Assembly (NCBI RefSeq): GCF_900106995.1
Contig: NZ_FNOK01000001.1
Span: 248,001 to 312,000 of the forward strand
Length of the DNA stretch: 64,000 nt
Origin: Saccharopolyspora shandongensis
GTDB lineage: Bacteria; Actinomycetota; Actinomycetes; Mycobacteriales; Pseudonocardiaceae
Reading direction: 5' to 3'
Under the pieces are notes generated by a model. That model saw nothing but the letters and a program-made list of their open reading frames with translations. It was not told the origin of the DNA and did no database searches. Each line of letters begins with the position of its first letter. Positions within the stretch are counted from its first letter, which is position 1. The position numbers and the translations under genes are program-made. Shown one piece after another: positions 16,473 through 25,902 of the stretch.

Positions 16473-17426
16473 GTGACCATGACCGACACCGAGATCTCCG
16501 TCAACCACGTCGAGCACGAAACTCCGCTCGACGCACCGCCTGCCCGGGTGTACGACCTGATCGCGGACGTGACGCGCTGGCCGCTGATGTTCGCGCCCTG
16601 CGTGCACGCCGAGGTCCTCGACCACGGACCCGATTTCGACCGCATCCGGTTGTGGGCCCGGACCGGGGACTCGGTGCGCAGCTGGACCTCCCGCCGCCTG
16701 CTGGATTCGGCCGCGCCGCGGATCGACTTCGAGCAGGAGAACAGCAAGCCGCCGCTGGCGTCGATGGGCGGCAGCTGGCGGGTGGACGACGGCCGGCTGG
16801 TGCTCGCCCACCACTGGTCGCTCAGCGATCCCACGCCGGAAGCCGAGCGCTGGGCCGCCGATGCGCTGGACCAGAACAGCAACGCCGAGACCGCCGCGGT
16901 GCGGACCTGGGCGGAGTACGGCGCGGACTTCGACGGCCTGGTGTTCGCGTTCAGCGACGAGGTCTCGATCCCGGCGTCGGCGTCGGCGGTCTACGACTTC
17001 CTGCACCGGTCGGACCTGTGGCCGAGCAGGCTGCCGCACGTCACCGAGCTGGACCTGGAGACCGTCGAGGCCTCCGAGCTCACCGGTGGCGCGGAGGTCC
17101 AGACGATGGCGATGACCACCAAGGGGCACGACGGCAGCACCCACACCACGCGCTCGATCCGGCTGTGCTTCCCGCACGAACGCATCCTGTACAAGCAGAC
17201 CGCCGTGCCGCGCCCGCTGCAGGCGCACTGCGGCGAGTGGCTGATCAGCCCGGTCGAGAGCGGTGTCCGCGTGGTGGCCCGCCACCAGGTCGCGCTCGCC
17301 CCGGACGAGATCGAGGACTACTTCGGCGCGGGCACCACGATCCTGCAGGCCCGCACGAAGGTGCGCGAGCTGTTGCGGCGCAACAGCCTGACGACGCTGG
17401 AGCGGGCCCGGGAGCACCTCGCCTGA
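16473..17426 (+). CDS. Didomain polyketide aromatase/cyclase (ActVII-like)
   Basis: The ~317-residue protein consists of two START/Bet v1-like halves. The first begins at HETPLDAPPARVYDLIADV and the second at FSDEVSIPASASAVYDFLHR, each followed by a WP/R core. This two-domain layout is that of aromatase/cyclases acting on C9-reduced octa- or decaketides (ActVII, GrhE family) to close and aromatise the first ring. It therefore pairs logically with the ActIII-type ketoreductase and KSα2/CLF2. GTG at 16473 or ATG at 16479 may be the start. It lies in the tailoring operon, 46 bases after the preceding gene. Confidence 0.92.
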   Translation: MTMTDTEISVNHVEHETPLDAPPARVYDLIADVTRWPLMFAPCVHAEVLDHGPDFDRIRLWARTGDSVRSWTSRRLLDSAAPRIDFEQENSKPPLASMGGSWRVDDGRLVLAHHWSLSDPTPEAERWAADALDQNSNAETAAVRTWAEYGADFDGLVFAFSDEVSIPASASAVYDFLHRSDLWPSRLPHVTELDLETVEASELTGGAEVQTMAMTTKGHDGSTHTTRSIRLCFPHERILYKQTAVPRPLQAHCGEWLISPVESGVRVVARHQVALAPDEIEDYFGAGTTILQARTKVRELLRRNSLTTLERAREHLA

Positions 17427-17471
17427 TTTCGCGGCGACCGAGAGGTTTTCACACACTTCAGGAGTAGGAAA

Positions 17472-18635
17472 ATGACCGCTGAATCACCGCCGGTGCGGCA
17501 GCTGCCGTCGCTGACCGGCTATCGCGCGATCCTCTTCATCGCCGTGTTCCTGACCCACGCGCTGGGGGCGGGGTACTTCTTCGCCGACCAGTCGATCAAC
17601 GAGCTGGGCACCATCCTCCCCTACGGCACGGCGGCGCTGGCGACGTTCTTCGTGCTCAGCGGTTTCGTGCTGACCTGGGGCGAGCCGTGGCGCACGTCGA
17701 TCGGCCTGTTCTGGCGCCGGCGCGTGGTGAAGATCTACCCGGGGCACATCATCATCTGGGCCGCCACGCTGCTGATGCTGGTGGTGATCGGGCCGATGTC
17801 GATGATGGGCACGCTGGAGGGCGTGGGGCCGGGGCCGATCCTGGCGAACCTCTTCCTGGTGCAGACGTGGATCCCGGACGAGCAGTACCTGTTCAGCGTG
17901 TACGGGGTGAACTGGTCGGTCTCGTGCGAGATCCTGTTCTACCTGGCGCTGCCGCTGCTGATCCGGCCGATCCTGCGGATCCGGGACGACCGGCTGTGGG
18001 CGTGGTTCGCCGGCATCGCGGCCCTGATCGTCGCGATCCCCACGGTGACGCACTTCTTCGTCGGCGGGGAGCTGTGGGGCGGGGGCGAGATGTCCTTCGC
18101 GCAGGTGTACCTGACGAACTTCTTCCCGCTGAGCCGGATGACGGAGTTCCTGCTCGGGGTGTTCCTGGCCCGCATCGTGCAGACCGGGCGGTGGCCGCGG
18201 CTGAACTCGTGGTGGGTGGCGCTGATCTCGATCCCGCTGTGCGCGGTGATGTACGTGCTGCCGCCGACGTACCGGATCAGCGGGATCCTGACGATCGGGA
18301 TCTGCCTGTTCGTGCCGGTGATCGCGATGCGGGACCTGCAGGGCAAGCCGTGCTGGCTGAACAACAAGCCGATGGTGCTGCTCGGGAACGCGTCCTACGC
18401 CGCGTACCTGGTGCACTTCCCGGCGCTCGGCCTGACCCGCTACCTGGTGGGCGAGAACGAGATGTTCGACGTCGGCACCGGTCTGCTGATCGTGTTCGCA
18501 CTGTTCGTCGTCACGCAGCTGCTCGGGATCCTGATGTTCCAGTACATCGAACGCCCGCTGATGCGGCGGTTCGGGTCGCCGCGCAAGCCCAGGCAGGTTC
18601 CTCCGCAGGACTCGAAGATCCAGGAGCCAGCGTGA
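17472..18635 (+). CDS. Membrane acyltransferase, acyltransferase-3 family
   Basis: The 387-residue protein is a multi-pass membrane protein with about ten hydrophobic segments and the family start RAILFIAVFLTHAL, where the Arg and His ten residues apart form the usual catalytic site (PF01757). Members O-acylate sugars or macrolides using acyl-CoA at the membrane. Its stop overlaps the GTG of the P450 gene (GTGA). In this cluster it is a candidate for acylating the deoxysugar or aglycone, competing with the KASIII-like and LovD-like proteins as the acyl-transfer step. Donor and acceptor are unknown. Confidence 0.9.
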   Translation: MTAESPPVRQLPSLTGYRAILFIAVFLTHALGAGYFFADQSINELGTILPYGTAALATFFVLSGFVLTWGEPWRTSIGLFWRRRVVKIYPGHIIIWAATLLMLVVIGPMSMMGTLEGVGPGPILANLFLVQTWIPDEQYLFSVYGVNWSVSCEILFYLALPLLIRPILRIRDDRLWAWFAGIAALIVAIPTVTHFFVGGELWGGGEMSFAQVYLTNFFPLSRMTEFLLGVFLARIVQTGRWPRLNSWWVALISIPLCAVMYVLPPTYRISGILTIGICLFVPVIAMRDLQGKPCWLNNKPMVLLGNASYAAYLVHFPALGLTRYLVGENEMFDVGTGLLIVFALFVVTQLLGILMFQYIERPLMRRFGSPRKPRQVPPQDSKIQEPA

Positions 18636-19840
18636 CCACGCCCCAGGACGAGCCGATGAAGTACCCGTTCGAGGACGATCACCGCCTGACGATCCCAGCC
18701 GAGTTCGCGGAACTGCGGGCGAAGTGCCCGGTGCAGCGCATCACGCTGCCGTACGGCGGCGACGGCTGGCTGATGACGAAGCACGCGGACGTCAAGACCG
18801 TCCTGGGTGACCCGCGGTTCTCCCGCGCGGCCACCGTGGACGCCGACATTCCCCGCACAACGCCGTGGAAGACCGAAGGCGGCGGCGATCTGCTGGCGAT
18901 GGATCCGCCCGAGCACGCCCGGCTCAGGAGGCTGGTCGCGGCGGCGTTCTCCCGCAAGAACGTGGAGCGCTGGCGCCCCCGAACCGAGCAGATCGTCGAC
19001 GGCCTGATCGACGACGTGCGCTCGGCCGGGGCGCCGGCCGACCTGGTCGAGCTGTTCTCGATGCCGTTGCCGATCACGGTGATCTGCGAACTGCTCGGGG
19101 TTCCGGTGGCCGACCGGCACTTCTTCCAGCACTTCTCCGAGCTGGTGTTCGGCGGCGCCGGTGTGTCCGCCGAGGCCGTCGAGAACGCCTCCACCAGCCT
19201 GGCGACGTACCTCGCGGAGCACGTCGCCAGGCACCGGGCCGAACCCCAGGACGACCTGCTCTCCCAGCTGATCGCCGCGCGGGACGAGGACGAGGACCGG
19301 CTCACCGAGGAGGAGCTGGTCACCCTGGGCGTGACGATCCTGGTGGCCGGGCACGAGACCACCGCCAACGAGATCGCCAACATCGTCCACACCCTGCTGG
19401 TCAACGACCTGTGGGCCGGGCTGGTGGCTCACCCGGAGCGCGTCGACACCGCCCTGGACGAGCTGCTGCGGTTCGTGCCGCTCGGCGGCAGCGAGGCGAT
19501 GCCCCGGGTTGCGACCGAGGACGTCGAGGTCGGTGGCACCCTGATCCGCAAGGGCGACACCTGCTTTCCCGCGATGATCTCGGCCAACTTCGACGAGGAC
19601 GTCTTCTCCTTTCCTGACGTCCTCGATCTGGATCGGCCTCACAACCCTCATCTGGCCTTCGGTTTCGGGCCGCACTACTGCCTTGGCGCTCAGCTCGCTC
19701 GGATGGAGCTCCGTGTTGCTCTCACCGCTCTTCTTCGCGCCTTTCCCGGTTTGCGCCTTGCTTTGCCCGCATCCGAGATTCCTTGGCGGGGTAAGGACAC
19801 TCTGATCCGGGGGCCTCGGGAGCTTCTCGTCTCCTGGTGA
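18632..19840 (+). CDS. Cytochrome P450
   Basis: The 402-residue protein is a bacterial class I P450. It shows the I-helix motif AGHETTANE, the K-helix ELLRF motif and the haem loop FGFGPHYCLGAQLAR with the axial cysteine. The GTG start at 18632 overlaps the acyltransferase stop. Role: hydroxylation or oxidative coupling of the polyketide, not further resolvable. Odd feature: the last ~77 codons, from about 19605 on, are rich in T-ending codons (CTT, GCT, CCT, GTT; about 27 by hand count), unlike the rest of the gene where almost all third positions are G or C. The shift continues into the following intergenic DNA and the DUF222 gene. Confidence 0.95.
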   Translation: MTTPQDEPMKYPFEDDHRLTIPAEFAELRAKCPVQRITLPYGGDGWLMTKHADVKTVLGDPRFSRAATVDADIPRTTPWKTEGGGDLLAMDPPEHARLRRLVAAAFSRKNVERWRPRTEQIVDGLIDDVRSAGAPADLVELFSMPLPITVICELLGVPVADRHFFQHFSELVFGGAGVSAEAVENASTSLATYLAEHVARHRAEPQDDLLSQLIAARDEDEDRLTEEELVTLGVTILVAGHETTANEIANIVHTLLVNDLWAGLVAHPERVDTALDELLRFVPLGGSEAMPRVATEDVEVGGTLIRKGDTCFPAMISANFDEDVFSFPDVLDLDRPHNPHLAFGFGPHYCLGAQLARMELRVALTALLRAFPGLRLALPASEIPWRGKDTLIRGPRELLVSW

Positions 19841-19965
19841 CCTGTTCTTGCTTCCTCTCTTGAGTTTTCAAGGTGCTGGGGCCTTGCTAGGAGTCGCCTG
19901 GCGGCGTGTGGTGGTTTAGCTGCTCGCAGGCGGCGTGGTCGGGTCGTGCTGCCTGCGAGTGGGCA

Positions 19966-21387
19966 TCATGGGGCGCCCTCCGGGTCCCGTGGTTTGGGGA
20001 TCAGGTCTCGGAGGTTGTCCCGGTACGCAGCAGGCAGGGCTTTGCCTCCTGGTCTGGGAGTTCTGCTTCTGTCCACGCTTGTTGGTGGGATGAAGACCGG
20101 CCTGCTGTCTTGCATTTCGATCTTCCAGTGCTGGTTGTGGATCACCCTGTGGTGATGGGCGCACGTCATGACCATGTTGTTGATCTCGGTGGGGCCACCG
20201 TCCGCCCAGTGCACGATGTGATGCGCCTGGGGTGTTCCCGGCGGCCTGTCGCAGCCCGGGAATGCGCACGCGCCGTCTCGGTGCAGCAGGGCCGCTCGGA
20301 TATGAGTCGGCGCCGTTCGCTGGGACATTCCCACGTCCAACGGGAGGCTGTCCCCGCCGAGCGCCGTGGGCAGCACCTCGCAGTCGCAGGCGATACGGCG
20401 GATGTTCTCCGCCGTGATGGACTGCTCGGTGGCTCCCAGCGTGCCGGGCATTCCTTCGTCGGCCGCCTTCAGCAGGGTGCGCTTGAGGTCGTCGAAGTCG
20501 ATCGTGACGTTCAGGTGGGGCCGCTGGCCTCCCGTGCGGGGCATCTGGTCGGAGTCGAGCACGATGTCGACCATCGCCGCGAATCCGTCCGCGTTTCGCT
20601 GCCCCGCCGTGCGCGGGTCCTTCTCCCCGTCCGTCTCCGGACGAGGCGCAGAGAGCGGGCGGATCGCTTCGACGAACTTCGCCCCCGTTTCCCTGTCCAG
20701 ACGCGCCTTGATCACCAGCATTCCGTCGCGGGCCGTGGCGTAGTGCAGTTCCCGCGCCTCGTGCTGGGCTTCTTCGTCTCGGCGGGCACCGTCCTGGTCG
20801 AGCAGGTAGCGGATGCGGTCGGCGAGCTTCGCCAGATCTCGCGGGCACATTCGCGTGGCGTGGTCGGCAAGGATCGCCTCGACCTTCGCCAGGTCGTGAT
20901 CACGAGAGCTTTCGAGCAGGTTTTGCTTGCACTTCGAGATGACCTTGGCATGCTCCAGGCCGATGGATCCCTCGGCGAGAGCCGCCGCAGTGGCGGGCAG
21001 ATCCGGCAGCTGCGCCCCTCCCTCCGAGTCCGCTTCCTGCACGTCGCCCGCCACCCTGATCCGGGTCTTGGCGTCGTGGGAATCGACGTTGAGCAGGCCT
21101 TGCAACCACACACTCATAGACCGAGCGCCCTGCTCGACGAACAAACGACGACGCTCCGCCTCGGCGATCAACCTCAGCTGCTCCATCCGTGCCGCGCGAA
21201 TCGCCTGCTCAATTTCGGCAATGCCGCCAACAAGTTCGGCATCGCTGTACGACTCCGCCGAACGCACTACCAGGGACCCGCCGGCCACAGCTGCCGACAC
21301 GGCCGGAGCAACGGCGCCAGCCGAGCTCGCGGCCACGTCGGCACTGAGGCCGAGGGCCAAACCAGAGGTGTGCAGAAGCGGTGTCAT
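19966..21387 (-). CDS. DUF222–HNH endonuclease family protein (13E12 repeat type)
   Basis: The 473-residue protein has a long helical DUF222 region (about 40–330) and a C-terminal HNH nuclease motif (CAFPGCDRPPGTPQAHHIVH, then CAHHHRVIHN, about 375–425). Such genes occur in many copies in actinobacterial genomes and include the REP13E12 elements of mycobacteria; their function is not established. It interrupts the polyketide cluster between the P450 and the ketoreductase genes, both of which point towards it. It is unlikely to act in biosynthesis. The 124 bases between its stop and the P450 gene hold nothing recognisable, only T/G-rich DNA. Confidence 0.9.
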   Translation of the reverse strand: MTPLLHTSGLALGLSADVAASSAGAVAPAVSAAVAGGSLVVRSAESYSDAELVGGIAEIEQAIRAARMEQLRLIAEAERRRLFVEQGARSMSVWLQGLLNVDSHDAKTRIRVAGDVQEADSEGGAQLPDLPATAAALAEGSIGLEHAKVISKCKQNLLESSRDHDLAKVEAILADHATRMCPRDLAKLADRIRYLLDQDGARRDEEAQHEARELHYATARDGMLVIKARLDRETGAKFVEAIRPLSAPRPETDGEKDPRTAGQRNADGFAAMVDIVLDSDQMPRTGGQRPHLNVTIDFDDLKRTLLKAADEGMPGTLGATEQSITAENIRRIACDCEVLPTALGGDSLPLDVGMSQRTAPTHIRAALLHRDGACAFPGCDRPPGTPQAHHIVHWADGGPTEINNMVMTCAHHHRVIHNQHWKIEMQDSRPVFIPPTSVDRSRTPRPGGKALPAAYRDNLRDLIPKPRDPEGAP

Positions 21388-21733
21388 GCTTCAAGTATTC
21401 CAAGCATCGAACGCATTTTCGAGCAAATATAGGTCGCTAGATCAGGTGATCATCAAGACGAAAACCCCCTACACACAAGGATTTTTCAGAAACCACAAGC
21501 CAATCCAAGCCTCCAAGCCGCCCCAACAACACGAACAACCACACGCCGCCAGGCGACCTACACCAAGACCGAAAGACCAGCCCAAGCCGCGACAAGAACA
21601 GGCGGCCCGCAACGCCACCAAGCCCACGACCAAGGCCCCCGGAACCACCAAACAAGCCGCCACACAACCAGAAACGGAACCAGCCACCTCAAGATCCGCC
21701 GCCCAAAATCCCGACGTATGTCGATCCCACACC
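21388..21733. other. A/C-rich intergenic DNA upstream of the DUF222 gene
   Basis: About 350 bases with strong A/C richness on the + strand (for example repeated CCAAGCC and ACCACC words) and no believable reading frame. It is compositionally the mirror image of the T/G-rich DNA on the other side of the DUF222 gene. It should contain the promoter of that gene, but no boxes could be assigned. Confidence 0.5.
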
Positions 21734-21871
21734 GGGCCATCCCCGCGATATGAAGCCGAACGGGGCTGTGGGCCGGATGTCAAGCCGTTCACCCCCGAAG
21801 GGGCGGCCGCAAGGCCGGGCTTGACATCCGGGTCACAGCCCCCACAATCCACCGAACCGCGGGGATGGCCC
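21734..21871. repeat. Nested 138 bp imperfect palindrome beside the DUF222–HNH gene
   Basis: The outer arms GGGCCATCCCCGCG (21734–21747) and CGCGGGGATGGCCC (21858–21871) are perfect 14-base complements. Inner arms at 21762–21786 and 21818–21842 pair in 23 of 25 positions. The core holds two further small hairpins (CCCCGAAGGGG, GGCCGCAAGGCC). It lies in the non-coding gap between the DUF222 gene and the ketoreductase gene and could be a transposition end, a nuclease target or a strong bidirectional terminator. Confidence 0.85.
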
Positions 21872-21973
21872 CACCCAAAACCAAACCAGAAAAAGCCCCA
21901 ACCCAGCCCACCACGAAAGCAAAAACCCCGACGACGCCCCAAAGGAGCACCGCCGGGGTGAGAAGCCAAGAGA

Positions 21974-22756
21974 TCAGTAGTTCCCAAGCCCCCCGCAAAC
22001 GTTCAAAGCCTGAGCGGTAACGGAGTTGGCCCCGGGCCCGACGAGGTACTCGACCATGGCGGCGACCTCCTCGGGAACGACGTACCGGCCGATCGGCACC
22101 CGAGCGTTGACCCGCTCGCGAACCTCCTCGACGGACACGTCCCACATCCCGGAGTAGACCTCGCGAACCCGCTCGGCCATCGGCGTCTCGACGAAGCCCG
22201 GGCACACGGCGTTCACGGTGACGCCGGTCTTGGCCAGTTCCAGGCCGAGCGCCTTGCTGAGGCCCACCACGCCGTGCTTGGACGCCGAATACGGCGCTCC
22301 GTGGATCACGCCCTGCTTGCCGCCGGTGGAGGCGATGTTGATGATGCGCCCCCAGCCCTTCTCCAACATGCCGCCGTTGTTCAGGACCTCCTTGGTCATC
22401 AGGAAGACGCTGTTGAGGTTCGTGTTGATCACGTCGAACCACAGCTCGTCCGGCACGTCCTTGGTGACGCCGCCGCCGGAGCGGCCCGCGTTGTTGACCA
22501 GGATGTCGACCGGCCCGAAACGTTCGGTGCCCGCCTTCACGAAGGCCTTGATGTCCTCCTGCGACGTGACGTCGCAGGTCTGCCCGTCCACCTCGAAGCC
22601 CTCGTCCTGGAAGGACTTGACGGTGCTCGCGAGCGTGTCCGCGTTGCGCGCGCAGATGTAGACGCGCCGGCCGCTGCTCGCCAGCCGCCTGGTGATCTCC
22701 AGTCCGATCCCGCTGGTGGCACCCGTCACGAGCGCCACCTGGTCGACCTCAGCCAT
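21974..22756 (-). CDS. C9-type polyketide ketoreductase (ActIII-like)
   Basis: The 260-residue SDR is very close in pattern to ActIII: VALVTGATSGIGLEI, VDILVNNAGRSGGGVT, NIASTGGKQGV, the catalytic YSASKHGVVG and the C-terminal TAQALNVCGGLGNY. It reduces the C9 carbonyl of the nascent polyketide with NADPH and thereby sets the first-ring regiochemistry. It is the last gene of the KSα2–CLF2–ACP–KR operon, 54 bases after the ACP, with a GGAGGGAAC ribosome site. Its final codons (GCT, TTG, GTT, CTT) are T-rich like the 3' end of the P450 across the DUF222 gene. Confidence 0.96.
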   Translation of the reverse strand: MAEVDQVALVTGATSGIGLEITRRLASSGRRVYICARNADTLASTVKSFQDEGFEVDGQTCDVTSQEDIKAFVKAGTERFGPVDILVNNAGRSGGGVTKDVPDELWFDVINTNLNSVFLMTKEVLNNGGMLEKGWGRIINIASTGGKQGVIHGAPYSASKHGVVGLSKALGLELAKTGVTVNAVCPGFVETPMAERVREVYSGMWDVSVEEVRERVNARVPIGRYVVPEEVAAMVEYLVGPGANSVTAQALNVCGGLGNY

Positions 22757-22810
22757 GTTCCCTCCGCTGTCCGTCCACTTCAGACCGGTCCGTCCCGGTC
22801 GGTTCGCCTG

Positions 22811-23056
22811 TCAGACCGCCGCGACCCGGTCGAGCATCGCTCGCGGGGTTTCGAGGCCGCCCAGTTCGTCGTCCGGGATGACCACTCCGAACTCGCGCCC
22901 GATGACCGCGGCGGTCTCCATCAGGGCCAGCGAGTCGTAGCCGAGGTCGGCGAAGGTCAGATCCAGGATGTCGCCGCCCAGGTCGACGTCTTCGGCGGCC
23001 CCGGCGCAGCCGGCCAGGATCCGGCGAAGGTCGTCGAGCGTTATCAGGTTGCTCAT
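22811..23056 (-). CDS. Acyl carrier protein, minimal PKS set 2
   Basis: The 81-residue ACP has Ser42 in [13 protein letters not shown], the classical aromatic type II ACP site. It carries the growing chain for KSα2/CLF2. The gene follows CLF2 by 14 bases and precedes the ketoreductase, the usual order of aromatic minimal PKS operons. The ATG at 23056 was chosen from the ACP fold start; the frame is open upstream only in the CLF2 shadow. Confidence 0.94.
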   Translation of the reverse strand: MSNLITLDDLRRILAGCAGAAEDVDLGGDILDLTFADLGYDSLALMETAAVIGREFGVVIPDDELGGLETPRAMLDRVAAV

Positions 23057-23070
23057 CGTGCTTCTCCCTC

Positions 23071-24276
23071 TCAGTGCGCCGCGGCGCGAACGACGATCGC
23101 CGCGTTGTAACCCCATTTGCCCCTGGCCAGCACGAGCGCGTTGGTCACCGGCTGGTAGCGCGGTTGCCCGCAGACCAGGTCGATCCGGCAGTCCGCCGGA
23201 ACTCCGTCGACGCCCGCCGTGGCCGGGATGACCCCGTCCCGCACCGACAGCAGGGCCGCGACCACGTCCAGCGGCCCGCCGCCGGCGAACAGCCGCCCGG
23301 TCAGCACCTTCGGCGCGGTCACCGGCACTCCGCCCGGCCCGAACACGCCGGCGATCGCCTCGGCTTCCTGCCGGTCCAGTTCCGGCACGCCGACCGCGTC
23401 GGCGAAGACCACGTCGATCTCCCCGGGTTCGAGACCCGCATCGGCCAGGGCCAGCTCGGCGGCGCGGCGCAGCCCCGGCGGGCGCGGCGATCCGGGCGGC
23501 GGGTCGAAGGTGGACGCGTACCCGGCGATCTCGCCGTACGCCCCGGCCGCGCCCCGCTCCCGCGCCGCGTCGGCGTCCTCCAGGACCAGGATCGCCCCGC
23601 CCTCGCCGGGCAGGTAGCCGGTCGCGTCCGCGGCGAAGGGCCGGTAGGCGGTCGGGCTCACCCGGCCGCTGGACAGGTGCGACACCCAGCCCCACGGGTC
23701 GAAGGCCGAGTCCACTCCCCCGGTCATCACCAGCCGGGTGCCGCCGCGGATGGTGCGGCGGGCGTGGCCGATCGCGTCCAGCCCGCCGGCCTGCTCGGCC
23801 ACCAGCGCCTTGCTGGGGCCGCGCATGCCGTGCCGGATGGAGATCTGGCCGGTGTTCACCGCGTAGAACCAGGCGAACGATTCGTAGACGCTCACGTACT
23901 GCGGCCCCTGGGCCCACAGCTTGCGGAATTCCTTGTGGGTGAACTCGAATCCGCCCAGCGCGTTCGAGGTCACCACACCCATGTCGAAGTCGGTCAGCGC
24001 GGCCGGGTCGGCGGCGGCGTCGGTCAGCGCCCAGTCCGCGGCGGCCAGCGCCATCTGCGTGGAGACGTCGGTCTGCGGCAGCAGCCGGGCGGGCAGGTGC
24101 TCCTTGGCCGTGAAGTCCTGCACCTGCCCGGCCAGCCGCGCCGGGTACCGGGTGGCGTCGAAGCGGGTGATCTCGCCGATCCCGCTGACCCCGTCGACGG
24201 TGGCCTTCCAGAACTCCTCGACGCCGAGCCCGTTGGGCGCCACCACCCCGAGACCCGTCACCACCGCCACGGTCAT
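23071..24276 (-). CDS. Chain length factor (KSβ), minimal PKS set 2
   Basis: The 401-residue chain length factor has Gln162 in place of the active cysteine ([11 protein letters not shown]). The gate positions equivalent to Phe109/Thr112/Phe116 of the actinorhodin CLF are Phe110, Thr113 and Phe117 ([10 protein letters not shown]), the same residues as in actinorhodin, which makes an octaketide (C16). This fits the co-occurring ActIII-, ActVII-, ActIV- and ActVA5-like genes. The ATG overlaps the KSα2 stop by four bases. Chain length prediction rests on recalled gate positions and has not been modelled. Confidence 0.95.
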   Translation of the reverse strand: MTVAVVTGLGVVAPNGLGVEEFWKATVDGVSGIGEITRFDATRYPARLAGQVQDFTAKEHLPARLLPQTDVSTQMALAAADWALTDAAADPAALTDFDMGVVTSNALGGFEFTHKEFRKLWAQGPQYVSVYESFAWFYAVNTGQISIRHGMRGPSKALVAEQAGGLDAIGHARRTIRGGTRLVMTGGVDSAFDPWGWVSHLSSGRVSPTAYRPFAADATGYLPGEGGAILVLEDADAARERGAAGAYGEIAGYASTFDPPPGSPRPPGLRRAAELALADAGLEPGEIDVVFADAVGVPELDRQEAEAIAGVFGPGGVPVTAPKVLTGRLFAGGGPLDVVAALLSVRDGVIPATAGVDGVPADCRIDLVCGQPRYQPVTNALVLARGKWGYNAAIVVRAAAH

Positions 24277-25538
24277 CGCGCTCCTCCCGGCCGTTTGAGC
24301 ACCATCGCGCTCTGGAATCCGCCGAACCCGCTGCCGACGCTCAGCACCGCGTCCACCCGCTGCTCGCGGGCGGTCAGCGGCACGTAGTCGAGGTCGCACT
24401 CCGGGTCCTTCTCGTGCAAGTTCGCCGTCGGCGGCACCACACCGCGCTCGATCGCCAACGCACAGGCCGCGATCTCGATCGAACCGATCGCCCCCAGCGA
24501 GTGCCCGACCATCGACTTGATCGAGCTCACCGCGGTCCGGTAGGCGTGCTGGCCCAGCGAGTCCTTGAAGGCCGCCGTCTCGTGCCAGTCGTTCTGCTTG
24601 GTGCCCGAGCCGTGCGCGTTGACGTAGTCCACGGCGTCGGGGTTGAGCCGCGACTGGTCGAGCGCGTCGCGGATCGCGTCGGCCATTTCGCGGCCGTCCT
24701 TCTTCAGCCCGGTCATGTGGTAGGCGTTGGCGCGGTTGGCATATCCGCTCACCTCGGCGTAGATGTGGGCGCCCCGGGCGCTCGCCCGCTCGTAGCTCTC
24801 CAGCACGAACATCGCGGCGCCTTCGGCGAGCACGAACCCGTTGCGGGTCAGGTCGAACGGGCGCGAGGCGTGCTCCGGATCGTCGTTGCGCGGCGAGGTC
24901 GCCTTGATCGCGTCGAAGCAGGCCACCACGATCGGCGTGACCGGGGCGTCGGTGGCCCCGGTGACCATGACGTCGACGGTGCCCTCGCGGATGAGCTGCA
25001 CGGCGTTGCCGACCGCGTCCAGGCCCGAGGTGCAGCCGTTGGACACCATCGTCACCGGCCCCTCGGCGCCGACCGTCCAGGCGATCTCCGCGGGCATCAC
25101 GCCCGGGGTCAGGTAGTCGAACATGTGCGGCGACAGGTACCGGTGGTCCACCTCCCAGTCGCGGCCGGAGTCGGAGAGCACGCGGTACTCGTTCTCCAGG
25201 CTGGTGGAGGCGGCGATCGCGCTGCCGAGGCTCACCCCCACCCGGTGCGGGTCGAGGCCGGGCACGTCCAGCCCGCTGTCCGAGACCGCGTCCCGCGCGC
25301 ACACCGCGGCGAGCTGCGTGGCCCGGTCCATCCGCCGGACCTGCTGCGCGCTCAGGCCTTCGGCCTCGGCGTCGAAGTCGCATTCGCCTGCGATCTGCGA
25401 GCGGAACGGCGCGGGGTCGAAGAAGCTGATGCGGCGGGTCGCGGTGCGCCCCGAGGTCAGCAGGTCCCAGAACCCCTCGGTGCCCGCTCCGCCGGGTGCG
25501 CGCACCCCCATCCCGGTTATCACCACACGACGGGACAT
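24273..25538 (-). CDS. Ketosynthase α, minimal PKS set 2
   Basis: The 421-residue KSα has Cys169 (VSNGCTSG), His309 ([11 protein letters not shown]) and His346 (SMVGHSLG). With CLF2 and the ACP at 22811 it forms a complete aromatic minimal PKS. It is the first gene of a four-gene leftward operon ending with the ketoreductase. Upstream lies a 364-base divergent region shared with a glycosyltransferase gene and containing dispersed repeat copy A. Confidence 0.96.
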   Translation of the reverse strand: MSRRVVITGMGVRAPGGAGTEGFWDLLTSGRTATRRISFFDPAPFRSQIAGECDFDAEAEGLSAQQVRRMDRATQLAAVCARDAVSDSGLDVPGLDPHRVGVSLGSAIAASTSLENEYRVLSDSGRDWEVDHRYLSPHMFDYLTPGVMPAEIAWTVGAEGPVTMVSNGCTSGLDAVGNAVQLIREGTVDVMVTGATDAPVTPIVVACFDAIKATSPRNDDPEHASRPFDLTRNGFVLAEGAAMFVLESYERASARGAHIYAEVSGYANRANAYHMTGLKKDGREMADAIRDALDQSRLNPDAVDYVNAHGSGTKQNDWHETAAFKDSLGQHAYRTAVSSIKSMVGHSLGAIGSIEIAACALAIERGVVPPTANLHEKDPECDLDYVPLTAREQRVDAVLSVGSGFGGFQSAMVLKRPGGAR

Positions 25539-25902
25539 CGGATATCCGTTCCTCCCTTGACACAGCGCCTTCGCATGCCCACGTTGCCAACGCGCGCTCG
25601 AGGAGCGCTCAACACCGGCTATTGAGGCGGTTCGAGCTGCTGTGGGGGATCGTGGTTCTTGAAGCGGCGAAGCCGCTTAGCCCACCCTCACAACTCGCAC
25701 CGCCGCGGGTTCTCAGACGTCGTCTGGCGAGGACAGCCCCGACGCCGCGTATTGGTCATACGCAAGTCGGGGCTCCCACAGTCCAGACGGCGTTTGAGGT
25801 TCCGCCACCCGCACCGCCACGCAAAACGAGCCTGGAACACCTGCTCTTGCCCTCCACAGTGGGTCCAGCGTTTCTCTAGGTGCGGTAACCACTCTCGGCG
25901 CG
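25539..25902. promoter_or_regulatory. Divergent control region between KSα2 operon and glycosyltransferase
   Basis: This 364-base region has no convincing gene. It separates two divergent transcription units and contains repeat copy A (25656–25840). Frames that run through it on either strand are products of the repeat and have no family similarity. Promoter boxes could not be assigned. Confidence 0.5.
25656..25840 (+). repeat. Dispersed repeat, copy A
   Basis: About 180 bases nearly repeated at 36430–36608 (inverted) and partly at 62406–62540 and 62971–63021. It contains two palindromic words, CAGACG-T-CGTCTG (25714–25726) and CAGACG-G-CGTTTG (25784–25796), and ends with a GGTTCCGCCACCCGCACC-type block. 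The repeat ends 62 bases before the GTG of the glycosyltransferase and points towards it. Confidence 0.85.

Noticed and set aside
21734..21871. CRISPR-like array
   Set aside because: The repeats are inverted and nested, with no regularly spaced direct repeats and no cas genes.
20927..21961. A 344-codon + strand frame opposite the DUF222 gene
   Set aside because: Antisense of the DUF222 gene followed by A/C-rich non-coding DNA; Pro/Lys/Gln-biased and without motifs.
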